From contig JBBITF010000008.1 in NCBI GenBank assembly GCA_037440925.1, positions 1-64,000 on the forward strand: a DNA stretch of 64,000 nucleotides, written 5' to 3'. Positions 8,270 to 15,297 of the stretch are shown piece by piece. The translations under genes were made by a program, and so were the position numbers. The stretch's first letter is position 1, and each line of letters starts with the position of its first letter. A model generated the notes under the pieces. It did no database searches and was not told the DNA's origin. It saw only the letters and a list, made by a program, of their open reading frames with translations. This DNA is from JAABUE01 sp037440925. Lineage in GTDB: Bacteria; Chloroflexota; Anaerolineae; Anaerolineales; Villigracilaceae.

Positions 8270-9700
8270 ATGCAAATCCCAGAAAAAGGCATGTCCAAAG
8301 AGCAAGTGCTTGGCACGCTGCAAGCCTTCAAATCCCGCGACATGGACTGGAAAGCGGGCAAGGTGTGGTGTTACGTCTACAACCCCGGCGAAGATCCCGC
8401 CGAGGTGGTCAAAGAAGCCTACCTGTCTTTCCTGACCGAGAACGGCCTCGACCCGACCGTGTTCCCGTCCATGCTCAAACTCGAAACCGACGTGGTGCGG
8501 ATGCTGGCGACTCTGCTGCGCGGCGACCAGAACGTGGTCGGGCATCTAACCACCGGCGGCACCGAGAGCATCATGCTGGCCGTCAAGACTGCGCGGGACC
8601 GCGCTCGGGCGCTGCACCCTGAAATTACTCAGCCGGAAATGGTGTTGCCCAAAACGGCGCACGCTGCCTTTCACAAAGCCGCTCATTATCTGGGCGTGAG
8701 GCCGGTGGTCGTGCCGATTAACCCCGTCACTTTTCAGGTGGAAGCCGAGGCCATGCGCGCGGCGGTAACGCCCAACACCATCCTGCTGGTGGCCTCTGCA
8801 CCGAGTTATTCGCAAGGCGTCATTGACCCGATTGCCGAAATAGGAGAAATCGCGCAGGAGAAGGATGTACTCTTCCACGTAGATGCCTGCGTGGGCGGAA
8901 TCCACCTTTCGTTCATGCGCAAACTTGGCTACGATGTGCCGGACTTCGATTTCACAGTCCCCGGCGTCACTTCCCTCTCTGCCGACCTGCACAAGTACGG
9001 CTATGCCGCCAAGGGCGCTTCGTGTATCCTGTATCGCAGCAAAGACATCCGCAAGTACCAGATCTTTGCCTGCACCGATACCACCGCCTACACGCTCATT
9101 AACCCGACCGTTCTCAGCACCAAATCTGGCGGCCCGATGGCGGGCGCCTGGGCCATTTTGAACTACCTGGGCGAAGAGGGTTTCATGCACATCGTCAAGA
9201 GCGTGCAAGACGCAACGCAGAAGTTAATCGCAGGCATCAATGCCATCCCCGAACTGGAAGTGCTGGGAAAGCCCGCCATGTGCATGTTCTCTTTCAAGTC
9301 CGATGTCATCAATGTCTACCAACTGGCAGACGCCATGGCCAGGCGCGGCTGGTACATCCAGGGGCAGTTTTCCACGCCCTACACGCCGCGCAGTTTGCAC
9401 ATCTCGGTCAACTATGGCACCATTCATCAAGTGGACGCCCTGCTCCAGGACCTGCGCGCCTGCGTGGAAGAAGTCAAGCAAATGCAGCCGCTCGACAGCG
9501 ACGGCATTCGCGCCATGGTGGGGGCCGCGCTTCAATCCCCGGACCCGCAGGCGGCTTTCGGCCAACTGGCCGCGGCTGCCGGCCTGGCCGGCACCGACCT
9601 GCCCGAAGAGATGGCCTTCATCAACGAAGTGATGGACGCCCTGCCGGATGAGTTGTGCAACCTGTTCCTGGTCAACTATTTCAACGATTTGTACACCTAG
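8270..9700 (+). CDS. Group II PLP-dependent decarboxylase, sphingosine-1-phosphate lyase-like
   Basis: A 476-residue PLP enzyme of fold type I. It shows the family order: HLTTGGTESIMLAVKTARD (substrate and cofactor contact), FHVDACVGG (aspartate pairing with the PLP nitrogen) and SADLHKYGYAAKGAS (PLP lysine). The overall pattern is closest to sphingosine-1-phosphate lyase and archaeal-type decarboxylases rather than glutamate decarboxylase. Bacterial members cleave phosphorylated long-chain bases or decarboxylate aromatic or acidic amino acids. It is followed after 8 bases by an FAD oxidoreductase and may form a two-gene unit with it. The SD before ATG 8270 is weak (AGCGAGGCG). Confidence 0.85.
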   Translation: MQIPEKGMSKEQVLGTLQAFKSRDMDWKAGKVWCYVYNPGEDPAEVVKEAYLSFLTENGLDPTVFPSMLKLETDVVRMLATLLRGDQNVVGHLTTGGTESIMLAVKTARDRARALHPEITQPEMVLPKTAHAAFHKAAHYLGVRPVVVPINPVTFQVEAEAMRAAVTPNTILLVASAPSYSQGVIDPIAEIGEIAQEKDVLFHVDACVGGIHLSFMRKLGYDVPDFDFTVPGVTSLSADLHKYGYAAKGASCILYRSKDIRKYQIFACTDTTAYTLINPTVLSTKSGGPMAGAWAILNYLGEEGFMHIVKSVQDATQKLIAGINAIPELEVLGKPAMCMFSFKSDVINVYQLADAMARRGWYIQGQFSTPYTPRSLHISVNYGTIHQVDALLQDLRACVEEVKQMQPLDSDGIRAMVGAALQSPDPQAAFGQLAAAAGLAGTDLPEEMAFINEVMDALPDELCNLFLVNYFNDLYT

Positions 9701-9708
9701 AGTCTCTT

Positions 9709-11124
9709 ATGCCATTTTCAAACATTCCCCGCCCGCATGTCTTGAAATCCTTGAAAGACGCCAAACCCATCCCTTATTGGATGGACAATCCGCAGCGCCC
9801 CGAAGCGGCTCCCTTCCTGACCGGGACAGTCTCTGCCGATTTGTGCATCATCGGCGCGGGCTTTACCGGACTTTGGGCCGCCCTGCTTGCGAAAGAGTCC
9901 GATCCCGGCTTGGAGGTGGTCCTGCTCGAGGCCGGCCAGACCGGCAGCGGTGCCAGCGGGCGCAACGGCGGATTCACCGATCATTGCCTGACGCATACCT
10001 TCGAAAACGGCCTGTCGCGCTGGCCAGACGAACTCCCCGCGCTGGTCAGGATGGGCTACGAGAACCTGGACGCCATCGAAGAGACCGTCCGGCGCTATCA
10101 GATTGATTGCGACTTCCTGCGCTCTGGCGAGATGGTGGTTGCCACCGAGCCGTACCAACTGGAGAGAATGCCCGAAGCGCCGGCCAAAGCCGCCTCTTAC
10201 GGCCTGGAACTGCACTACTTCGACCAGGAGCAGACGCGGGCGCTGGTCAACTCGCCCACTTACCTGGGCAGCGTCTACGACCCCAAGACGGTGATGCTCG
10301 ACCCGGCGCGGCTGGCCTGGGGCTTGCGGCGCGCCGGCTTGGAGCGGGGAGTCCGCTTGTTCGAGGGCACGCGGGCCACAGGTCTAGAGGCAGAAGCGGG
10401 CGGGCTGGTCATCCGCACCCAGGATGGCGGCGTCAGGGCGAAGAAAGTTGCGCTGGCGACCAACGCCTTCCCGCCCCTCCTGAAGCGGCTGAAATCCTAC
10501 ATCGTGCCGGTGTACGATTACGCCCTGATGACCGAGCCGCTCACCGAAGCGCAGCGCGCCTCGATTGGCTGGGAAAAGCGCATGGGCGTGGGCGACGCGG
10601 GCAGCCAGTTCCACTATTACCGCACCAGCGCCGATGGGCGCATCTTGTGGGGTGGCTATGACGCGGTCTATTACTGGAACAACGGCTTCGGGCCGCATCT
10701 GGAGGCCAACGCCGAGTCGTTCGGGCGGCTGGCCGACCACTTTTTCCAGACCTTCCCACAACTGGAAGGCATCCGCTTCACCCATGCCTGGGGCGGCGCC
10801 ATTGATACCTGTTCGCGCTTCAACGTGTTTTGGGGCCAGGCCTTTGGCGGGAAACTGGTTTATGCAATGGGCTATACCGGGCTGGGCGTGGGCGCCTCGC
10901 GCTTTGGCGCACAGGTGATGCTCGATCTGCTGAACGGGGAAGATAACGAACGCACCCGCTTGAAGATGGTGCGCGAGAAGCCGTTGCCTTTCCCGCCTGA
11001 GCCGTTGCGCTCGCTGGTGGTCAATCTCAGCCGCTGGAGCATGGATCAGGCCGATCGTAACGAAGGGCGGCGCAATCTCTGGCTGAGATTGTTGGACGCC
11101 ATCGGGCTGGGATTTGATACGTAA
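9709..11124 (+). CDS. FAD-dependent amino acid/amine oxidoreductase (DAO family)
   Basis: A 471-residue protein with an N-terminal Rossmann FAD-binding motif (CIIGAGFTGLWAALLAKE, from about residue 45). A second conserved stretch, GSGASGRNGGF, is typical of gamma-glutamylputrescine oxidase and related D-amino-acid-oxidase-like flavoenzymes. The C-terminal FAD contact (MGYTGLGVGASRFGAQ) is intact. Such enzymes oxidise secondary or primary amines with H2O2 release, or pass electrons on. ATG 9709 lies 8 bases after the decarboxylase stop, so both genes are probably one operon. The gene ends 7 bases before the convergent thrC. Confidence 0.87.
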   Translation: MPFSNIPRPHVLKSLKDAKPIPYWMDNPQRPEAAPFLTGTVSADLCIIGAGFTGLWAALLAKESDPGLEVVLLEAGQTGSGASGRNGGFTDHCLTHTFENGLSRWPDELPALVRMGYENLDAIEETVRRYQIDCDFLRSGEMVVATEPYQLERMPEAPAKAASYGLELHYFDQEQTRALVNSPTYLGSVYDPKTVMLDPARLAWGLRRAGLERGVRLFEGTRATGLEAEAGGLVIRTQDGGVRAKKVALATNAFPPLLKRLKSYIVPVYDYALMTEPLTEAQRASIGWEKRMGVGDAGSQFHYYRTSADGRILWGGYDAVYYWNNGFGPHLEANAESFGRLADHFFQTFPQLEGIRFTHAWGGAIDTCSRFNVFWGQAFGGKLVYAMGYTGLGVGASRFGAQVMLDLLNGEDNERTRLKMVREKPLPFPPEPLRSLVVNLSRWSMDQADRNEGRRNLWLRLLDAIGLGFDT

Positions 11125-11131
11125 ATTTGTA

Positions 11132-12193
11132 CTACAATCCCTCCAGGATGACTTCTTCCAGTCGTTCTATTTGGGGCGGGACGGCTTGGACGGGCGGTAA
11201 GCCTTTGACGATGATATCGGGGTCCTTTAGGCCGTGCCCGGTGCAAACGGCTACCACGCGCTTCCCTCTGACCTTTAGCCTGCCTCCGTGTACCTCAGCC
11301 GCCAACCCGGCCAGGCCGGCTGCCGAGGCCGGTTCTACCCAGATTCCCTCGCGCGCCAGGCGTTTCTGCATGGCTAGTATTTCACTGTCGCTGACGGCGA
11401 TGATGCGCCCGTTTGATTCCTGGGCGGCTTGAAGCGCCTGCTCGCCGCGTGCCGGCCGGCCAATGCGAATGGCGGTAGCAACGGTTTCCGGCTTGTCCAC
11501 AGGATGCCCCAGCACCAGCGGCGCGGCTCCTTCTGCTTGTACGCCCAGGATGCGCGGCAGGCCGGTGGCGTGAAGAGCGTGGTATTGCTTGAAACCCATC
11601 CAATAAGAGGTGATGTTGCCGGCGTTTCCCACCGGCAGGCAGAACAGATCGGGGGCGCTGCCCAAGGCGTCGCAGATTTCGAATGCGCCGGTTTTCTGTC
11701 CTTGCAAGCGATAGGGATTGAGCGAGTTGACCAGCGCCAGCGGTTGACGTTCTGACATGGCAACCACCATGCCCAGCGCGTCATCGAAGGAACCGTCTAT
11801 TTGAATGACCTGTGCGCCGTAGGCGATTGCTCCGGCCAGTTTGCCGGCCGCCACCTTGCCTTGTGGGATCAGCACGATGGCTTTCTGCCCGGCGCGGGCT
11901 GCATAGGCGGCTGCGGAGGCTGCCGTATTGCCGGTCGAAGCGCAAATGACAGCCTTAGCGCCTCGTCCCAGCGCCTCGCTGATGGCGGTCGTCATCCCGC
12001 GGTCTTTGAACGAGCCGGTGGGATTCAACCCCTCGAATTTGACATATAACTCGAAGCCGCCGCTCAGTTCCTCGGCTAATTTGGGCAGAGGGATGAGGGG
12101 GGTATTCCCTTCGTTGAGCGTGACGGGGATGCAGTAATCGGGCAGGTCGAGCAGAGCGCCGTAGCGGGCAAGGATGCCATTTTTTTCCATCAT
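11132..12193 (-). CDS. thrC: Threonine synthase
   Basis: A 353-residue fold-type II PLP enzyme converting O-phosphohomoserine to threonine. PLP lysine motif: NPTGSFKDRGMT (about residue 60). The phosphate-binding loop ASTGNTAASAAAYAAR follows, then VGNAGNITSYWMGF. Its length suits the shorter bacterial/archaeal type. The start at 12193 is chosen because a perfect TATAAT lies 7 bases upstream and no Shine-Dalgarno is seen, consistent with a leaderless mRNA. The next codon but one is also ATG (12190). No other threonine pathway gene is adjacent. Confidence 0.92.
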   Translation of the reverse strand: MMEKNGILARYGALLDLPDYCIPVTLNEGNTPLIPLPKLAEELSGGFELYVKFEGLNPTGSFKDRGMTTAISEALGRGAKAVICASTGNTAASAAAYAARAGQKAIVLIPQGKVAAGKLAGAIAYGAQVIQIDGSFDDALGMVVAMSERQPLALVNSLNPYRLQGQKTGAFEICDALGSAPDLFCLPVGNAGNITSYWMGFKQYHALHATGLPRILGVQAEGAAPLVLGHPVDKPETVATAIRIGRPARGEQALQAAQESNGRIIAVSDSEILAMQKRLAREGIWVEPASAAGLAGLAAEVHGGRLKVRGKRVVAVCTGHGLKDPDIIVKGLPPVQAVPPQIERLEEVILEGL

Positions 12194-12200
12194 GGGCAAA

Positions 12201-12206
12201 ATTATA
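12201..12206 (-). promoter_or_regulatory. thrC promoter -10, leaderless type
   Basis: TATAAT on the minus strand at 12206-12201 is followed by seven bases (TTTGCCC) and then the ATG of thrC at 12193. Transcription should start at or one base before the start codon. The TAA within this hexamer is also the stop codon of the transposase-like relic. Confidence 0.6.
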
Positions 12207-12441
12207 CATGATTCCACTGCAACAACCTGAACTTTACCAACCGAAACTCCAGCCCCGCCGGCGCGTTGACCGGCACATTCGGGCGCGAGGGGAAATCAGC
12301 GTACAACACTTCAAACGGTTTTTCGTTCAGGCGGCAAAAGAATTCGCGATAGAAGGTTTGGACCCAGGAGTTGTGCAGCCGTTTGCGCAGCGCGTATAGA
12401 TGCCGGCTAAAAGTGTGCGCAGCGAAAGCGATGATTTTCAG
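12202..12441 (-). pseudogene. Transposase N-terminal relic (probable)
   Basis: An open minus-strand stretch of about 79 codons, closed by a stop upstream and lacking an ATG start. It reads LYALRKRLHNSWVQTFYREF, then FFCRLNEKPFEVLYADFPSRPNVPVN, before drifting into unrelated residues and stopping at 12202. The segment E-K-P-F-x-V-L-Y-x-D-x-P-S-R-P-N resembles, from memory, the N-terminus of DDE transposases common in Chloroflexota and Cyanobacteria. The catalytic domain is missing. It lies directly upstream of thrC and ends within its promoter. Confidence 0.4.
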
Positions 12442-12524
12442 CGTAGATTACGATACACAAGAAAATACGTGACAAAAATCACCAGAAATATGGACATGCT
12501 ATCCAGCCCTTCATGTACCCTATA

Positions 12525-12533
12525 TGGTAAAAT
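12525..12533 (+). promoter_or_regulatory. Extended -10 promoter candidate for nuoA
   Basis: TGGTAAAAT (TGn plus TAAAAT) lies in an AT-rich stretch 204 bases upstream of the nuoA ATG. The same nine bases occur upstream of the murE-like gene at 24444. The remaining leader (12534-12736) contains T-rich runs and no ORF I would support. Confidence 0.35.
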
Positions 12534-12736
12534 CAAAGCCGCTTTCCGAAAAAAAAAGAATATTGGAGATTTTGTAATTCTTTAAACTTTTTAGCAACTT
12601 CGGAGTTCTCAGTCTCTTTGGTTTTGGCTTATCTGCTTATCGTTTTTGGCGGAGTTGGCGGATGCTGTACTTTGGGAGACGTTGAAGCCGCTTCCGGCAG
12701 GAACGATCTTAAACACAGCGTTTTTTAGGAGTGCTT

Positions 12737-13093
12737 ATGCAGAATGAATGGCTTTACATTGGTCTGTTCTTGATTGTAGGAGTTGCGTTGCCGGCGGCTG
12801 CGCTCATTCTTGCCTGGCTGCTTTCCCCCAAGAAATCCAATCCCCTCAAAGACAGCACCTATGAATGTGGCATGGAAACGGTGGGTGAATCGTTAGTACA
12901 ATTCAAGGCGCAGTATTATATCTTTGCTTTGGTATTTCTAGTCTTTGATGTCGAAACGGTTTTCCTCTTCCCCTGGGCGGTCTCTTTGAACAAGTTGTCG
13001 CTTTTTGCGGTGTTGGAGGGCATTCTCTTCATATTGATTCTTTTTGCTGGGCTAGTTTTCATTTGGCGAAAGAATGCTTTGGAGTGGGTGTAG
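12737..13093 (+). CDS. nuoA: NADH-quinone oxidoreductase subunit A
   Basis: A 118-residue, three-helix membrane subunit of respiratory complex I, which helps form the quinone-site junction. The family signature YECGMETVGESLVQFKAQYY is intact, including the conserved cysteine, followed by ALVFLVFDVETVFLFPWAV. The ATG at 12737 is preferred over a GTG two codons upstream because AGGAG ends five bases before it. Unlike usual operons, nuoB does not follow. A hairpin terminator and then nuoH come next, so nuoA appears separated from its normal partners. Confidence 0.95.
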   Translation: MQNEWLYIGLFLIVGVALPAAALILAWLLSPKKSNPLKDSTYECGMETVGESLVQFKAQYYIFALVFLVFDVETVFLFPWAVSLNKLSLFAVLEGILFILILFAGLVFIWRKNALEWV

Positions 13094-13112
13094 TTTTTAC
13101 TTCCAAATCAAT

Positions 13113-13152
13113 AAGGCTGACAGGAGAAATCAATCCTATCAGCCTTTTATTT
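13113..13152 (+). terminator. Rho-independent terminator between nuoA and nuoH
   Basis: A 13-bp stem with one mismatch: AAGGCTGACAGGA (13113-13125) pairs with TCCTATCAGCCTT (13134-13146). A T-rich tract (TTTTATTT) follows. It lies 20 bases after the nuoA stop. Confidence 0.75.
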
Positions 13153-13251
13153 GTGTCTCTTTTGACGTAGACTGTTTGGAGAAAGAGGTCAAACTTAGGC
13201 GCCAACGTTGATAGTTGCACGCCGATTACTAACCAATCGAAGGAGTGTTGC

Positions 13252-14454
13252 ATGAATTTTTGGACCGATCCAATTCGCACGGTGTCTGATTGGTTGATGA
13301 GCCTGTTCACCGGCTGGGGGATAAATGAAGGTCTGGGGGGCATTCTCATCCAACTGCTCGGCATCGTTATTCTGGTCACCATTATGCTGGTCATTGACAT
13401 TTTGCTGGTGTGGATCGAGCGCAAAGTGGTGGCGCGTTTCCAAGACCGCTTGGGGCCAAACCGTTTGGGGCCCTTTGGTTTGGTCCAACCCTTTGCAGAC
13501 ATCATCAAACTGTTCATCAAGGAAAATATCACCCCGACTGGTGTAGACAAAGTGGTCTATAATCTTGCGCCGGTTCTCTCGGTGTTTTCAGTGTTGATTC
13601 TGTGGGCTATCATCCCACTGGCGCCGGTTATTTATGGAGTGGATTTGAACGTCGGCTTGTTGTATTTGGTAGCGGCGGGCGCTATTGGTACCCTCTCCAT
13701 TATCATGGCTGGCTGGTCATCGAACAACAAATTTGCCCTGGTGGGCGCCCTGCGCCAAGTGGCGGCGATGATCTCTTACGAAATTCCAATGGTGGTGTCC
13801 TTGCTCATCCCTGCTATTTTGGCTGGTACGATGGGCATGATGGGCATTATTCGTGCGCAGCAGGGTTTGTGGTACGCGCTTCTTTCGCCGTTGGGCGCTC
13901 TCATCTTCCTTATCAGCGCCGTAGCCGAACTCGGACGCACGCCTTTCGACCTGAGCGAAGGCGAATCGGAAATTGTGGCCGGTTTCCATATTGAATACTC
14001 AGGCATGAAATTTGGCTGGTTTTACGCAGGCGAACTGCTGCACGCTTTCACGTTTGGCGGTTTTTGGGGCATTTTGTTCTTTGGCGGCTATCACTTCTTT
14101 GGGTTGGAAAACCTTGGCCCTTTGGTGGCGGCGGCTATCGTCTTGTTCAAGGCGCTGCTGGGTTATTGGGTTATCATGTGGATCAAATATACACTTATGC
14201 GCGTGCGCATAGATCACATGCTCTCCTTTAATTGGAAGTTCCTGGTGCCGCTTTCGCTTGTGGTGTTGATGGCGACAGCCTTGCTTAACACACTTTTGCG
14301 CGATGCCTCGGCTGGTTTTTACGCCCTGAGCATGTTCTTGGCGAATGTTTTGATTGCTTGGGCGGTGGTCGAGATTCTGCGCGCGCGCAGTCGGGTTGAA
14401 CGAGGCCAAAGCCAGGCTGCCGCGTCAACTGCGGTGGAAGCGGCACATCATTAG
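13252..14454 (+). CDS. nuoH: NADH-quinone oxidoreductase subunit H
   Basis: A 400-residue, eight-helix subunit linking the quinone site to the proton channels of complex I. Signatures include WIERKVVARFQDRLGPNRLGP near residue 60, SYEIPM with the conserved glutamate around residue 175, and ELGRTPFDLSEGESEIVAGFHIEYSGM around residues 225-250. AAGGAG precedes ATG 13252. It begins the run nuoHJKLMMN, with short spacers throughout. nuoI, which usually sits between H and J, is absent. The C-terminal tail of about 25 residues is polar and Ala/Gln-rich, slightly longer than usual. Confidence 0.96.
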   Translation: MNFWTDPIRTVSDWLMSLFTGWGINEGLGGILIQLLGIVILVTIMLVIDILLVWIERKVVARFQDRLGPNRLGPFGLVQPFADIIKLFIKENITPTGVDKVVYNLAPVLSVFSVLILWAIIPLAPVIYGVDLNVGLLYLVAAGAIGTLSIIMAGWSSNNKFALVGALRQVAAMISYEIPMVVSLLIPAILAGTMGMMGIIRAQQGLWYALLSPLGALIFLISAVAELGRTPFDLSEGESEIVAGFHIEYSGMKFGWFYAGELLHAFTFGGFWGILFFGGYHFFGLENLGPLVAAAIVLFKALLGYWVIMWIKYTLMRVRIDHMLSFNWKFLVPLSLVVLMATALLNTLLRDASAGFYALSMFLANVLIAWAVVEILRARSRVERGQSQAAASTAVEAAHH

Positions 14455-14471
14455 CAAGCAGGAGCAATCAC

Positions 14472-14972
14472 ATGACGATTCTCTTTTTCCTTTTTGCGAC
14501 GGTTATCTTGGTTTCGGCCGTGATGGTTGTTTCGGCGCGCAACTTGATTCATGCGGCGTTGTGGCTGGTTTCAACACTATTTGGCGTGGCGGCGTTGTAT
14601 GCCTTGCTCGAGGCCGGCTTTATGGCGGTCGTACAGGTAGTCATCTACATTGGAGCAATAGCCATTTTGTTCATTTTTGCTGTCATGCTCACGCGCCGTG
14701 AACTGCGCGACAAAGGCCCTGGCTTAAACGCGAACTGGTGGCTCTCTGCGTTGATCAGCGCGCTGGTGTTCGGCGGGTTGCTGTTCCTCCTATCGGGGTG
14801 GAGCGGCTTCTCGAAAGCCTCAGCAGGCCTCCCGTCGGAGTTTGACGCGGTGGGCGCGCTGGGCGAAGCGTTGGTCTCGCCGCAGGCCTTTGTCCTGCCT
14901 TTTGAAGTGGCTTCTGTCTTGTTGGTTGCGGCTATGGTGGGCGCCGTCTATGTCGCTTTGAAACAAAAATAG
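14472..14972 (+). CDS. nuoJ: NADH-quinone oxidoreductase subunit J
   Basis: A 166-residue, five-helix membrane subunit of complex I. It shows RNLIHAALWLVSTLFGVAAL in helices 2-3 and VVQVVIYIGAIAILFIFAVML in helix 3, the segment containing the pi-bulge that rotates during coupling. It is preceded by GGAGCAATC and lies 17 bases after nuoH, with nuoK only 9 bases downstream. The loop after helix 4 is typical. Nothing unusual is seen apart from the missing nuoI upstream. Confidence 0.94.
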   Translation: MTILFFLFATVILVSAVMVVSARNLIHAALWLVSTLFGVAALYALLEAGFMAVVQVVIYIGAIAILFIFAVMLTRRELRDKGPGLNANWWLSALISALVFGGLLFLLSGWSGFSKASAGLPSEFDAVGALGEALVSPQAFVLPFEVASVLLVAAMVGAVYVALKQK

Positions 14973-14981
14973 GAGCAGGTG

Positions 14982-15290
14982 ATGATTCCGCTTTCTTGGT
15001 ATCTTATTCTCTCGGCAGCCTTGTTCAGCATTGGTTTGTTTGGTGTGTTGGCGCGGCGCAATGCAATCGCTATCTTGCTGGGCATTGAACTGATGTTGAA
15101 CGCGGTGAATATTAATCTGGTTTCTTTCTGGCGTTATGGCGATGTGACGCAGATGGCCGGGCAGGTGTTTGCCATTATTGTCTTTGCGGTGGCGGCTGCG
15201 GAAGTAGCGGTTGGCTTGGCGCTAATTATCTCGGTCTATCGCACGCGCAAGACGGTGGTGGCCGACGAACTCGATTTGATGAAGTGGTAG
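14982..15290 (+). CDS. nuoK: NADH-quinone oxidoreductase subunit K
   Basis: A 102-residue, three-helix subunit resembling MrpC. It carries the two conserved membrane glutamates of the proton path, in LLGIELMLNAVNINLV (helix 2) and in VAAAEVAVGLALIISVYR (helix 3). AGGAG lies six bases before ATG 14982; a GTG at 14979 is a less likely start. nuoL starts 7 bases after the stop. Confidence 0.95.
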   Translation: MIPLSWYLILSAALFSIGLFGVLARRNAIAILLGIELMLNAVNINLVSFWRYGDVTQMAGQVFAIIVFAVAAAEVAVGLALIISVYRTRKTVVADELDLMKW

Positions 15291-15297
15291 AGGTTTC

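Noticed and set aside
12208..12399. 63-residue plus-strand ORF next to thrC
   Set aside because: The opposite strand carries the transposase-like reading frame, which makes better sense; the plus-strand product has no recognisable features.
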